Positions 16,753-26,270 of a stretch of DNA of 64,000 nt are shown here, in pieces. Source of the DNA: an uncultured Bacilli bacterium (GTDB lineage: Bacteria; Bacillota_I; Bacilli_A; RF39; UBA660); NCBI GenBank assembly GCA_934102215.1, contig CAKOSH010000003.1, forward strand, positions 124,001-188,000, read 5' to 3'. The notes below the pieces were generated by a model. The model was not told where the DNA came from. It worked only from the letters and a program-made list of their open reading frames with translations, and did no database searches. The number at the start of each line of letters is the position of its first letter. Position 1 is the stretch's first letter. A program made the position numbers and the translations under genes.

Positions 16753-17364
16753 TTATAGTCCAAGCTCCATTGTTAATCTCATTATTTCATTATCTTTTTC
16801 TTCTATATCTTTTTCTTCACTACTATGAGATTGCATATTGAATCCCTTTACTTTCGTACTTAAAATATTTATCTTTTTAACAAGTATTTTTTCTCTTAAA
16901 TTACTTTTTTGATAATATAAGGTTAATAAATCTGTTATATCATTCATCTTTTCTACTGTGTTGTATTTAGATAATTTTCTAAATGCTTTTTCAAGTGTAC
17001 TTAAGAATCTTAAATCATTTCTTAATTCTTTTACATTTTGTTTCATATCATTTATAATCATATCAAATTCATTAGGATCAACATCTAATCCAAATAAAAT
17101 TGAGCCACTTTGTTCTATTCTTAAAGCAATACTTGAGAATTTTAATCTAATTATTAATTCTTTTATAATTTCTCTTGTTCTTTTAAAATCATTTGATAAT
17201 TCTTTATAAAGACCTTTTAAATATTTTAGTTCTTCTTCTTTTTCTTTTAATACTTCTTCAATAGTTTCGGTTTTATTAAGGGCTTCATCAATTAATTTTT
17301 TTAATGTCTCACTGTTTATATCTTCATCAGCATCTGTCACTATTATTTTATATCCTTCATCCAT
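16753..17364 (-). CDS. Coiled-coil protein of unknown function
   Basis: 203 residues, almost wholly charged helix. A coiled coil covers roughly residues 18-80 (ETIEEVLKEKEEELKYLKGL) and further helices follow (DMKQNVKELRNDLRFL, KILVKKINILSTK). No signal peptide or membrane segment is present. Family not recognised. It is placed 9 bases downstream of mutS and directly before the NUDIX gene. That could suggest an operon linked to DNA repair or nucleotide cleaning, but the protein itself gives no support for a role. Confidence 0.55.
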   Translation of the reverse strand: MDEGYKIIVTDADEDINSETLKKLIDEALNKTETIEEVLKEKEEELKYLKGLYKELSNDFKRTREIIKELIIRLKFSSIALRIEQSGSILFGLDVDPNEFDMIINDMKQNVKELRNDLRFLSTLEKAFRKLSKYNTVEKMNDITDLLTLYYQKSNLREKILVKKINILSTKVKGFNMQSHSSEEKDIEEKDNEIMRLTMELGL

Positions 17365-17373
17365 TTTTTACTC

Positions 17374-19908
17374 CTACAAATCACTTTTTCTTTTAATTTC
17401 ATCTAATAAATTTATTGCTTCAAGTGGTGTTATATTTAGTACATTAATACCTTTTATGAATTCTCTTAATTCATCTTTCTTTTCTTCTTCTAAATCAAGG
17501 GTATATTGCTTAACGATCTTTGTTTTAGAAGCATTATTACTTTTAGATTCATATTCTTTAAGTAATTCATTTGCTTTTTTGATTACTTCATGTGGAAGAT
17601 TTGCTAGTTTAGCAACATTTATACCATAACTTTTATCAACTGCACCATCCATTACTTTATGAAGGAATGTAATATCACCATTAGTTTCATCTATTGATAC
17701 ATGTACATTATGTATACCAGGAAGTTTATTTTCCATATCAGTTAGTTCATGATAATGAGTTGAAAATAATGTTTTACATCTTATTTTAGTAGCAATGTAA
17801 TCAATTATAGAACCAGCAAGGCTCATTCCATCATATGTACTAGTACCACGTCCAAGTTCATCAAATAATATTAAACTATTCTTTGTAGCGTTTGCTAAAG
17901 CATAAGCACTTTCTTTCATTTCAACCATGAATGTACTTTCTCCACCTACTAAGTCATCACTAGCACCTATTCTTGTAAATATTTTATCAAATACAGGTAG
18001 ATTACATTTACTTGCTGGTACAAAAGAACCTATTTGATTTAGTATAACTATAATACCAAATTCTCTCATATATGTACTTTTACCACTCATATTAGGGCCT
18101 GTTATAATAAGAATATTAGTATTCTCATTCATAATAATATCATTATCAATATATTCAGTACTAATAACTGATTCAACTACTGGATGTCTACCTTTTATTA
18201 TTTCAACAGTAGAGTTTTCATTAATAGTTGGTTTTACAAAATTATGTTCTTCAGCAATTGTCGCAAATGACTGCATTACATCATAATATGCTATTTTAGC
18301 AGATGCTTTTTGTAACTTTGGAATATATCTTTTAACTTCTTCTTTAATCTTACAGAATATGTTATATTCTAAAGTATTTAATTTTTCTTCAGCATTTAAT
18401 ATAAGATTCTCTTTTTCTTTTAAAAGTGGCGTTATATATCTTTCACAATTAGATATTGTTTGTTTTCTATCATAATGAAATTCTTCTTTAACTTGACTTA
18501 TTTGTCCTTTAGGTACTTCTATATAATAGCCAAATACTTTATTGTAACCAATCTTAAGTCCTTTAATGCCTGTTCTTTCTTTTTCTTCTCTTTCAAAATT
18601 AGATATAAAATCTTTACCACCAGATTTAATACTTCTTAGTTCATCTACTTCTTTGTCATAACCTTCTTTAATGATTCCACCATCTTTTATAGTAAGTGGT
18701 ACATCATCTTTAATAGAGTTTTCAAGTATTAAATATAGTTCATTAAAAGTTTCTATCTTTTCTTCACCAAGTGTTTCTAAAATGTTATTTATATCAGGAA
18801 TAACTTTTATACTTGTTTTAAGTTGTAAAAGGTCTCTTGCGTTTAAATTAGAGCATACTACTTTGCCAGTTAATCTTTCTAAATCATATATTTCATATAG
18901 ATATTCTTTTAATTCACTTTTAAGTAAGAACTCTGTCATTAATTTTTCTACTAGATTTTGTCTCTTAATAATTTCATTTTTATCTATGCTAGGACTAATT
19001 ATATAACTCTTAAGTAGTCTACTTCCCATAGCTGTTTTAGTTTTATCCATGAAACCAAGTAAACTATTTTGTCTATCCTTATTTCTTATTGTTTCAACAA
19101 GTTCTAAATTCTTTATACATTCTTTATCAAGTTCTAAAAATAATCCACTATCAATAACTTCTACTTGCTGTATATGTCCTAAGTCTTGTTTTAATGAATT
19201 AGTTAAATAATTTAATAATAATGATGTGTTCTTTATAAGTTTTTGGTCAGTTACATTTTCAAATACTTTTCCCCTATACAGTTCATCATTATCATAATAA
19301 GATATAAATATATTATAATTAGATTTTAATTTATGAATTAAGTCAACATCAAAAGTATCTCTTACGACTATCTCTTTTATATTTAAATTTACTATATGAC
19401 TTATTAATTTATCATTATTCTTTTCTATTTTAGTAGTATAAACTTTACCACTTAGAAGGTCTGCATATGATAAAACATATAAATAATTATAATCAGTAAT
19501 ACTTGCGATATAGTTAAAATCTTTTTCATTAACTATTTCTGTACTTGTAAGAGTTCCAGCGCTTACTATTTGTATAACTTCTCTTTTAACTATTCCTTTT
19601 GCAGTTTTAGGATCTTCCATTTGTTCACATATAGCTACTTTATAACCTTTTTCAATTAGTTTTTCTAAATATATATTAACCGCATGATGTGGTACTCCAC
19701 ACATAGGTACTCTTTCTTTAAGACCACATTGTTTACCTGTAAGAGTAAGTTCAAGTTCATGACTAGCAGTTATTGCGTCATCAAAAAACATTTCATAGAA
19801 ATCACCTAATCTATAAAATAATATTATACCTTCATATTCACTTTTTGTTTTAAGGTATTCCCTCATCATAGGGCTTACTTCTTCTAATTTTACATCTTTT
19901 CTTTCCAT
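17374..19908 (-). CDS. mutS: DNA mismatch repair protein MutS
   Basis: A full-length 844-residue MutS, which recognises base mismatches and small loops. The N-terminal mismatch-binding domain contains ILFYRLGDFYEMFFDDA, with the Phe-x-Glu wedge (FYEMF). The ATPase has Walker A ITGPNMSGKST at about residue 607, Walker B LILFDELGRGTSTYDG and the ST-rich STHYHELTD. The dimer and clamp helices lie between. No mutL is in this window. It is divergent from the small lipoprotein gene at 19998, and followed by the coiled-coil and NUDIX genes with short gaps. Confidence 0.96.
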   Translation of the reverse strand: MERKDVKLEEVSPMMREYLKTKSEYEGIILFYRLGDFYEMFFDDAITASHELELTLTGKQCGLKERVPMCGVPHHAVNIYLEKLIEKGYKVAICEQMEDPKTAKGIVKREVIQIVSAGTLTSTEIVNEKDFNYIASITDYNYLYVLSYADLLSGKVYTTKIEKNNDKLISHIVNLNIKEIVVRDTFDVDLIHKLKSNYNIFISYYDNDELYRGKVFENVTDQKLIKNTSLLLNYLTNSLKQDLGHIQQVEVIDSGLFLELDKECIKNLELVETIRNKDRQNSLLGFMDKTKTAMGSRLLKSYIISPSIDKNEIIKRQNLVEKLMTEFLLKSELKEYLYEIYDLERLTGKVVCSNLNARDLLQLKTSIKVIPDINNILETLGEEKIETFNELYLILENSIKDDVPLTIKDGGIIKEGYDKEVDELRSIKSGGKDFISNFEREEKERTGIKGLKIGYNKVFGYYIEVPKGQISQVKEEFHYDRKQTISNCERYITPLLKEKENLILNAEEKLNTLEYNIFCKIKEEVKRYIPKLQKASAKIAYYDVMQSFATIAEEHNFVKPTINENSTVEIIKGRHPVVESVISTEYIDNDIIMNENTNILIITGPNMSGKSTYMREFGIIVILNQIGSFVPASKCNLPVFDKIFTRIGASDDLVGGESTFMVEMKESAYALANATKNSLILFDELGRGTSTYDGMSLAGSIIDYIATKIRCKTLFSTHYHELTDMENKLPGIHNVHVSIDETNGDITFLHKVMDGAVDKSYGINVAKLANLPHEVIKKANELLKEYESKSNNASKTKIVKQYTLDLEEEKKDELREFIKGINVLNITPLEAINLLDEIKRKSDL

Positions 19909-19950
19909 ACAAATTATTATAATACAATTTTTAAAAAAGACAAATAAAAT

Positions 19951-19979
19951 TTGACATTATAGGTAATAAAATGTATTAT
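19951..19979 (+). promoter_or_regulatory. Strong promoter of the small lipoprotein gene
   Basis: A consensus TTGACA (19951-19956), a 17-bp spacer, and TATTAT (19974-19979). The predicted transcript starts only a few bases before the AGGAGG site at 19985-19991. That places the initiation codon at 19998 rather than at the earlier ATG at 19971, which lies inside the promoter. Confidence 0.75.
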
Positions 19980-19997
19980 TTTAGTAGGAGGATACAC

Positions 19998-20165
19998 ATG
20001 AATGATTATCAAAAGAAGGTTCTTTCAATTGCATTAAGTGTTTCTTTATTATTTAATGCATCATGTAATAAAGGCACAGTTGTATATAATTTGCCACCTG
20101 AGCCTATTAAAAGTGAAGAGCCAAAAGAACTTAAATTAAAACCAAAGAAGATTGATGAAGAATAG
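19998..20165 (+). CDS. Small putative lipoprotein
   Basis: 55 residues with start at 19998, chosen because TAGGAGG sits 7 bases before it. The N-terminus MNDYQKKVLSIALSVSLLF leads to NASCNKG, a signal peptide with a Cys at the expected place. The lipobox is imperfect (Asn at -3), so lipidation is likely rather than sure. The rest is short, Pro/Lys/Glu-rich and disordered (PPEPIKSEEPKELKLKPKK). Function unknown. It has its own strong promoter and terminator, so it is a real, separately expressed gene despite its size. Confidence 0.65.
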   Translation: MNDYQKKVLSIALSVSLLFNASCNKGTVVYNLPPEPIKSEEPKELKLKPKKIDEE

Positions 20166-20184
20166 CATTGTTATTCTTTTTTTC
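20158..20184 (+). terminator. Intrinsic terminator of the small lipoprotein gene
   Basis: AAGAATA (20158-20164) pairs with TATTCTT (20172-20178), followed by a run of T. It overlaps the stop codon. Confidence 0.7.
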
Positions 20185-20206
20185 TTGTTTAAATTTTTCA
20201 AAGTAA

Positions 20207-20233
20207 AAGAGAACTTTTTTATTGAGTTCTCTT
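20207..20233 (-). terminator. Terminator of surface-protein array, copy 1
   Basis: AAGAGAAC (20207-20214) and GTTCTCTT (20226-20233) form the hairpin. On the minus strand it is followed by TTACTTTG. The same cassette recurs after each of the four paralogous genes. Confidence 0.7.
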
Positions 20234-20249
20234 ATTATTTTGTATAAGT

Positions 20250-22940
20250 TTAGCCAGTAATGCTTGCCATTCCATATTCACTATAATATACTCTATCGCC
20301 TTCAAGATATGCCCTTACGGCTAAGGTTAGTGTTTCTCCTTCTTCTAGAAAATAACCCATTGTTTGTGTACTGTCTCTAAAATCTTCTAAAAGTGTGTAT
20401 TTACTATTTTCTACTTTATATATTTGTATTCCTGTTATTGACTTAGCCACTAATTCTTTAGAATATATGTTACTATATGGTTCTATTATTATATTATTAG
20501 AATCCTTATATTTAGTTATTTGTATTTCTGGAACCACTATTTTTTCTCTCAACACTTCGACTCTATTTGATTCATCACTATATATTTTGTTATTGTCACT
20601 ATCAAGTACATATGCTTTAACAACAAATATTTTTTTAATTTGTGGTATTAATCCACTATAAGCACAATTTTGACTTTCACCACTACATACTTCTATTAAA
20701 TCATCCTCAACTATATAAAAATCATATCCTGTTATAGTACTTGAAACATTTTCATCACTATATGTAGCCACTAAATCAGCATAGCTTTCATATGCTAAAT
20801 TACCTTCTAATGTTGGAACTGGAACTTTTGATACTATTTCTAATGTATTTGATGATTTACTATACATCTCATTGTTATTAGTATCTTTATAATATACAAC
20901 TGCATTAAATTTTTCTGTTGTTCCATATGGAATATTCACTTTACATGTTGTACTTCCATCACATTCACTAATTAATTCATTTTCATTATTTGAATTTACT
21001 TTGTAGTAATATACTTTTGTTACTTCATTTAATTTAGTGTTATCACTATAATAGCCATCTTTAGTTATACTAAGTGTATTTTCAGTAGCTGTTGTTGATA
21101 TAAGTGATAAAGTTGGCGTTCCTGGAATAATCCTTTTTATTTCATTTGAATAATCGCTATATAATCTCTCATTATTTACATCTCTATATACTCTTGATAC
21201 AAATGTTTTTGATGTTCCAGCTTCCATTTGTATTTTATATGTATATGAAGAGCCTCCTTCTGTTAGTTTAGAATATCCTTTTTCAGTTTTTTCATATAAT
21301 TCCCAGCCTGAAATTATATTTGTTTTGTTATTGCTTGATGCATAAAATCCTTCATTTAATATTGATAAACTTGCTCCTTCAGTGTAACTATAATCATTAC
21401 TTAATGTTGGTGCTGGTAACTCTTTATCAATAATTATTTCATTAGAATATATACTATATGCTTTTTCATTATCTAAATCTTCAATATAAACTCTAGCATA
21501 ATATGTATTTTTCATACCATATGGAATATCTATTGTATAAGAATATGGTTCTTCACTTGTTAATAATGAAATATTACCATTAGATGATTTTACATATAAT
21601 TCCCAACCATTGATATGCTTTGTACCATTTGTATTATAATATCCTTCATTTGTTATACTAAAAGATATTTTTCCTTTATCTTCCTTACTAGTTAAAGTTG
21701 GAGTATAAGGTGTTAGTGGTGTTACTTCTTCTTCATTTGAATATTTACTATAAGTTCTAGTTCCATCCGCATTATCTTTATATACTCTTGCTACAAATGT
21801 TTTAGTTGTTCCAGGTTCTATACTTTGTTTGTAATTGTAATTTGTTCCTTCATATACTTTAGTATATCCATTTTCAGTTTTTTCATATACTTCCCAACCT
21901 GATATTTCTTTTAGAGCTGCTTCATTTTCATAATAACCTGAAAATGTCATATCTATGTTTACGCTAGCCCAAGAACCTGACATTTGATATATATATGGAG
22001 CATTTAATCCTTCTTTTGTTATAATTATTTTGTTTGATTCATCACTTTGTATAAATTCTTCTTCATCATTAGATGAACAAACTATCAAAAATATTTCCAT
22101 GTTTGTTCCATATGGTATATCATCTTTACTTAAAGTTATTTCAGTAATTGATTCACCATAAGTAAGCTCTTTAATATAATTATTTCCACTATTATTTCTT
22201 ATATTTAAAGACCAATACACTATATTATCAGTTGTTCCAGGTGCACTATAATATCCTTCATCAGTAAAACTAAATATCATTTCATCATCTGTTTCACTTT
22301 TCTTTGTTAGTGTTGGTGCTGGTAGTTTTACACCTGTTATAGTTATTTCATTTGAATATGAACTATATTCTCTATCAAGTGTAGAGGTTATCTTATACAC
22401 TCTTGCTATATATGTTTTACTTTCACCATTATTTAAATCAAAATAATGGTCATATTCATTACCTTCATATATCTTTGCGTATCCATTTTCTGTTTTCTCA
22501 TATAATTCCCAACCTGATATTTCATCTATGTTGTTTAAGTATTTATAATATCCTTCTCTAGTAATTGATATATGTCCGTTAGAACCACTGCTTTTCAAAC
22601 TTGCCAAAGTCGGTGCTTCTAATCCTTTAACTAAATCTACATATTCAATATCAAATTTTTCACTTACATTTATTGTTTCTCCTGTAAGACCATTAATCCA
22701 TTTACCTCTTGGATTCTTATAGTAGATTATCATGTCATCTAAAGTATCTCCTTCTATTGTTTTTGATGCTAACATAATATGCTTTGTTGATAATGTTATA
22801 TTTTCAGTAAATTCATGTTTACCTATTATGTATGTTCTAGGTGATATATCACTACTTGATATTTCTTTTGCATTTACATTTATTTTTATACAAAATAGTA
22901 TTCCAAATAGTAATAATAAATATAATAACTTCTTTTTCAT
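20250..22940 (-). CDS. Large secreted Fn3-like repeat protein without the C-terminal lectin-like domain
   Basis: 896 residues. The signal peptide (LLYLLLLFGILFCIKINVNA) and the following about 90-residue domain (SPRTYIIGKHEFTE, then YYKNPRGKWINGLTGE) are shared with the next three genes. After it come roughly eight tandem repeats of 85-100 residues, each with the pattern GWELYEKT, YARVY and YSxYSNE, which fits Fn3/Ig-like beta sandwiches of surface adhesins. Unlike its paralogues it ends after a repeat (YYSEYGMASITG) and lacks the DUF6273-like end, so it may have lost that domain. No LPxTG or membrane anchor is visible; how it stays on the cell is unknown. TATAAT of its own promoter is at 22967-22972. 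Confidence 0.8.
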   Translation of the reverse strand: MKKKLLYLLLLFGILFCIKINVNAKEISSSDISPRTYIIGKHEFTENITLSTKHIMLASKTIEGDTLDDMIIYYKNPRGKWINGLTGETINVSEKFDIEYVDLVKGLEAPTLASLKSSGSNGHISITREGYYKYLNNIDEISGWELYEKTENGYAKIYEGNEYDHYFDLNNGESKTYIARVYKITSTLDREYSSYSNEITITGVKLPAPTLTKKSETDDEMIFSFTDEGYYSAPGTTDNIVYWSLNIRNNSGNNYIKELTYGESITEITLSKDDIPYGTNMEIFLIVCSSNDEEEFIQSDESNKIIITKEGLNAPYIYQMSGSWASVNIDMTFSGYYENEAALKEISGWEVYEKTENGYTKVYEGTNYNYKQSIEPGTTKTFVARVYKDNADGTRTYSKYSNEEEVTPLTPYTPTLTSKEDKGKISFSITNEGYYNTNGTKHINGWELYVKSSNGNISLLTSEEPYSYTIDIPYGMKNTYYARVYIEDLDNEKAYSIYSNEIIIDKELPAPTLSNDYSYTEGASLSILNEGFYASSNNKTNIISGWELYEKTEKGYSKLTEGGSSYTYKIQMEAGTSKTFVSRVYRDVNNERLYSDYSNEIKRIIPGTPTLSLISTTATENTLSITKDGYYSDNTKLNEVTKVYYYKVNSNNENELISECDGSTTCKVNIPYGTTEKFNAVVYYKDTNNNEMYSKSSNTLEIVSKVPVPTLEGNLAYESYADLVATYSDENVSSTITGYDFYIVEDDLIEVCSGESQNCAYSGLIPQIKKIFVVKAYVLDSDNNKIYSDESNRVEVLREKIVVPEIQITKYKDSNNIIIEPYSNIYSKELVAKSITGIQIYKVENSKYTLLEDFRDSTQTMGYFLEEGETLTLAVRAYLEGDRVYYSEYGMASITG

Positions 22941-22966
22941 TTTTTACCTCTTCTTATTATATTTAA

Positions 22967-22972
22967 ATTATA
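22967..22972 (-). promoter_or_regulatory. -10 element of the 20250 gene
   Basis: TATAAT preceded by GA on the minus strand. The -35 is poor (TTAAAA-like, 16-bp spacer). Almost the same sequence, from the upstream terminator through the ribosome site, precedes the 23035 and 26271 genes. Confidence 0.5.
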
Positions 22973-22999
22973 TCATTTTATTTTTTTGTTTTAAAGTAA

Positions 23000-23025
23000 A
23001 AGAGAACTTTTTTATTAGTTCTCTT
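23000..23025 (-). terminator. Terminator of surface-protein array, copy 2
   Basis: AAGAGAAC (23000-23007) and GTTCTCTT (23018-23025), same cassette as the other three, with the T-run on the minus-strand side. Confidence 0.7.
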
Positions 23026-23034
23026 TAATGTTTA

Positions 23035-26000
23035 TTATCCTATTCTAAAGGCTGGACTTACTCCAAATAAATGGTCTGCGGAATTACCATAAATTAATCC
23101 ACCATTATCGGCAACGTTAAAGAATGAACTATAATTAGTTGCAGCTGCAGTTCTAAGGTGCCATGTTCCAGCAATATTGTTAATCTTTTTTATTACTTCG
23201 CCTCTATTGCTTGTTGTAATGTTGTTTATTTCATAGTAATCTAATTGTCTTGTTAATGTTATTGTTGTATCTTCTTCACCATTAAAATCTTTATATATTT
23301 CTTTTGGAGATAGTAAATATAATTTATCTACCGATGTAAAGTTTGTTGTTTCTTCTTTTCCATGTCCAGATACTACTGTTGTATCTATTATTTCGGTTTT
23401 TAATTCACTTGGTAATAAATTATATATATCACTATTTACAAATGTTCTCATTGATGTTGCTGGCCATCCTCCCACATTTGTATACGTATCATTCATTGTA
23501 TGTTTAGTTATGATATCTGCAAACTCTAACACAAATCCACATGCAGTTTGTGAGAATCCATCTATACTACACTCATTTGGCGTTGATGTATTTGCTATAC
23601 GAATTGTATGTGTGCCATAATCTCCTAAGTCTACTTCTTTTGTATCACCAACTTGATAATTATTTATATTTCCGGCTTTTACATTTGATATTATTGTTTC
23701 CCATGAATCATTTTCAAATGCAGTAGTTTCTACTTCATTCTCAATTGTTATTTCATTTGAATAATCACTATAAACTCTTTCGTTATTTGTAGGATTTGTT
23801 ATATATGTCCTTGATGATAATGTTATACTTTTTCCAACTGTAAGATTTACTGTATAATCTTTATCTCTTTCAACGTCACTTATTTTTGTATAATTACTGT
23901 TTTCAACTTCATATAATTCCCATCCTGAAATTGCTTTTATATTTTCTTCTTTTTCTTTATAATATCCTTCAGTATTTATAGCAACACTAACGCTTTCTTC
24001 ATCTCCTAAAGTTTCTGTTAAAGTTGGCGTTTCAACCTTGTCTCTAGTAATTACTAATTCATTAGAACTATTACTATATATTTTGTTGCTATCTTCAAGT
24101 ATATAAGATTTTACTATAAATGTTCTAGATATATTTGGTATTAAATCATAAATATTGTATTCATTATTTGTTCCTTCATATAATTTTGCATATCCGCTTG
24201 TTGTTTTTTCATAAAATTCATATCCACTAATTGATTGTGATATTTCATTATCTTCATATACTGCTGATAACTTAGCATATGAATTGTCATTGCTTATGTT
24301 TTTTAATACTAGTGCTGATAATTCTGCTTCTACTTCTAAATTATTTGATGCTTCACTATACACTTCATAATTATTTTTGTCAATATTATATACACGAGCA
24401 AAATATTCATCACTATGATTATAACTTATTTCAATAGCACATTCAGTTAATGCTTCGCATCCTTCAACTTTACTAGTGTTAATTACTTCACCAGTGCTTT
24501 CGTTTTTTTCTACTTTCCATAATTCAAGTCCAGTTATTTCTTTTAAATTATTAGGATCAGAATAATATCCATCTTCATTAATGCTTAATATTGCTTCTGT
24601 ACCTTTTTTATATGTAATTGATAATATTGGAGCATTTATAAATTTACCTGTAACTACTAATCCAGTTGAATAATTGCTGTAAACATTTCCATTTGAAGAT
24701 GTTTTAAAAGTTCTAGCTGCATATGCTTTAGTTTCATCTTTGGATATAGTTATTTCTATTTCACTTTTTTCACTACTTCCTACTTTATGATATCCAAGCT
24801 CATTTATTTCATATAATTCCCAGCCTGCTATATCACTTATGTTGGCATTGTCTTTATAATATCCAGTTTTTGCAATTGAAAGAATTGTCTTTCTACCTTC
24901 TGTCTTAAGGTTTGCTAGCGTAGGCATTTTTGGCATATTTACGACATCTTCTATTGTTATTTCATTTGAGTAATCACTATAGATTTTATTAGATGATGAG
25001 TTTAATTTATAAACTCTTGCTATATATGTTTTACCACTTATAGAAGATGTAGGCATACCAAATGCATTAAATTCTCCTTCAACTTCTAATTTATATCCAC
25101 TTTCTGTCTTTTCATATAATTCCCATCCATCAATAGAATTTTCAATATTTGAGCTATTGTATGCTCCTTCTTTTATTATTGATAGTTCTACTGTTGTTTT
25201 ATCTGTAGTGTATGTAGCAGTTAATGTGGGTGTTTGTAGATTATTTTTTGTTACCATTACTATATTTGAACTATCACTATAAATTGTATATCTATCTTCT
25301 TCATGATCTAAATAAACAATTAAATATAATTCTAAGTTATCTTTATCTGGTAATTCACTTTTATTAAGTGTTATTGTTGTTTCATTATATGCTCCTTCTT
25401 TTATCAAATCATCTTCTATTGATTCACTATTTGTAAGGTATAATGACCATCCTGTTATATGATCTAATGATTCTGCTGTAGTGTAGTTTCCTTCTTTTAC
25501 AAAACTTAATACTACTTCATCTGCTGTTTCACTGACTTTTGTTAATGTAGGTAATGCTAATTTCTTTCCTATCATTCCTACTTCATTTGAATATGCACTA
25601 TATTTTTTATCAAGTGTTGATGTTAATTTATATGCTATTGCTACAAAGTTTTTTTCTTCTCCTTCTTTTAAGGATATATAATATTCAGTTTCATCTCCAC
25701 CATATACTCTTGCATATCCATTATCAGTTTTTTCATATACTTCCCATCCTGATATTTGATTCATATGGTCTTCATCACTATAATATCCTTCTTCGCTAAT
25801 TGATAAGTATCCATATGTGCCACTTATTCTCACTAGTGTTAGAGTTGGCTTTTCTAGTTCTTTAACTAAGTCTACATATTCAATGTTAAACTTTTCACTT
25901 ACTTCAACTATCTCTCCTGTAAGTCCATTAATCCATTTTCCTCTTGGATTTTTGTAGTAGATTATCATGTCATCTAAAGTATCTCCTACTATTGTTTTTG

Positions 26001-26175
26001 ATGCTAACATGATGTGCTTTGTTGATAATGTTGTACTTTCGGTAAACTCATGTGTACCTATTACGTATGTTCTAGGTGATATATCACTACTTAATATTTC
26101 TTTTGCATTTACATTTATTTTTATACAAAATAGCATTCCAAATAGTAATAATAAATATAATAACTTCTTTTTCAT
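23035..26175 (-). CDS. Large secreted Fn3-like repeat protein with C-terminal DUF6273/lectin-like domain
   Basis: 1046 residues. Signal peptide and N-terminal domain as in the 20250 gene. Eight or so Fn3-like repeats follow (GWELYEKTESGYKLEVEG and similar), then a linker (SWETIISNVKAGNINNYQVG, cut here) and a terminal domain of about 190 residues. It contains GDYGTHTIRIANTSTP, DKLYLLSPKEIY, TRQLDYY and the closing HLRTAA...GVSPAFRIG. This end matches the DUF6273 type, related to formylglycine-generating/C-type-lectin folds used to display variable binding surfaces. Probably an exported adhesin. The last 40 codons use more C/G-ending codons than the rest of the gene. TATAAT of its promoter is at 26201-26206. 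Confidence 0.82.
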   Translation of the reverse strand: MKKKLLYLLLLFGMLFCIKINVNAKEILSSDISPRTYVIGTHEFTESTTLSTKHIMLASKTIVGDTLDDMIIYYKNPRGKWINGLTGEIVEVSEKFNIEYVDLVKELEKPTLTLVRISGTYGYLSISEEGYYSDEDHMNQISGWEVYEKTDNGYARVYGGDETEYYISLKEGEEKNFVAIAYKLTSTLDKKYSAYSNEVGMIGKKLALPTLTKVSETADEVVLSFVKEGNYTTAESLDHITGWSLYLTNSESIEDDLIKEGAYNETTITLNKSELPDKDNLELYLIVYLDHEEDRYTIYSDSSNIVMVTKNNLQTPTLTATYTTDKTTVELSIIKEGAYNSSNIENSIDGWELYEKTESGYKLEVEGEFNAFGMPTSSISGKTYIARVYKLNSSSNKIYSDYSNEITIEDVVNMPKMPTLANLKTEGRKTILSIAKTGYYKDNANISDIAGWELYEINELGYHKVGSSEKSEIEITISKDETKAYAARTFKTSSNGNVYSNYSTGLVVTGKFINAPILSITYKKGTEAILSINEDGYYSDPNNLKEITGLELWKVEKNESTGEVINTSKVEGCEALTECAIEISYNHSDEYFARVYNIDKNNYEVYSEASNNLEVEAELSALVLKNISNDNSYAKLSAVYEDNEISQSISGYEFYEKTTSGYAKLYEGTNNEYNIYDLIPNISRTFIVKSYILEDSNKIYSNSSNELVITRDKVETPTLTETLGDEESVSVAINTEGYYKEKEENIKAISGWELYEVENSNYTKISDVERDKDYTVNLTVGKSITLSSRTYITNPTNNERVYSDYSNEITIENEVETTAFENDSWETIISNVKAGNINNYQVGDTKEVDLGDYGTHTIRIANTSTPNECSIDGFSQTACGFVLEFADIITKHTMNDTYTNVGGWPATSMRTFVNSDIYNLLPSELKTEIIDTTVVSGHGKEETTNFTSVDKLYLLSPKEIYKDFNGEEDTTITLTRQLDYYEINNITTSNRGEVIKKINNIAGTWHLRTAAATNYSSFFNVADNGGLIYGNSADHLFGVSPAFRIG

Positions 26176-26200
26176 TTTGACCTCTCCTTATTATATTTTT

Positions 26201-26206
26201 ATTATA
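26201..26206 (-). promoter_or_regulatory. -10 element of the 23035 gene
   Basis: TATAAT on the minus strand, in the repeated intergenic cassette; AAGGAGAGG ribosome site follows 20 bases later. Confidence 0.5.
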
Positions 26207-26233
26207 GCATTTTATTTTTTCATTTTAAAGTAA

Positions 26234-26261
26234 AAGAGAACTTTTTTTGATGAGTTCTCTT
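26234..26261 (-). terminator. Terminator of surface-protein array, copy 3
   Basis: AAGAGAAC (26234-26241) and GTTCTCTT (26254-26261), the shared cassette. Confidence 0.7.
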
Positions 26262-26270
26262 TAATGTTTA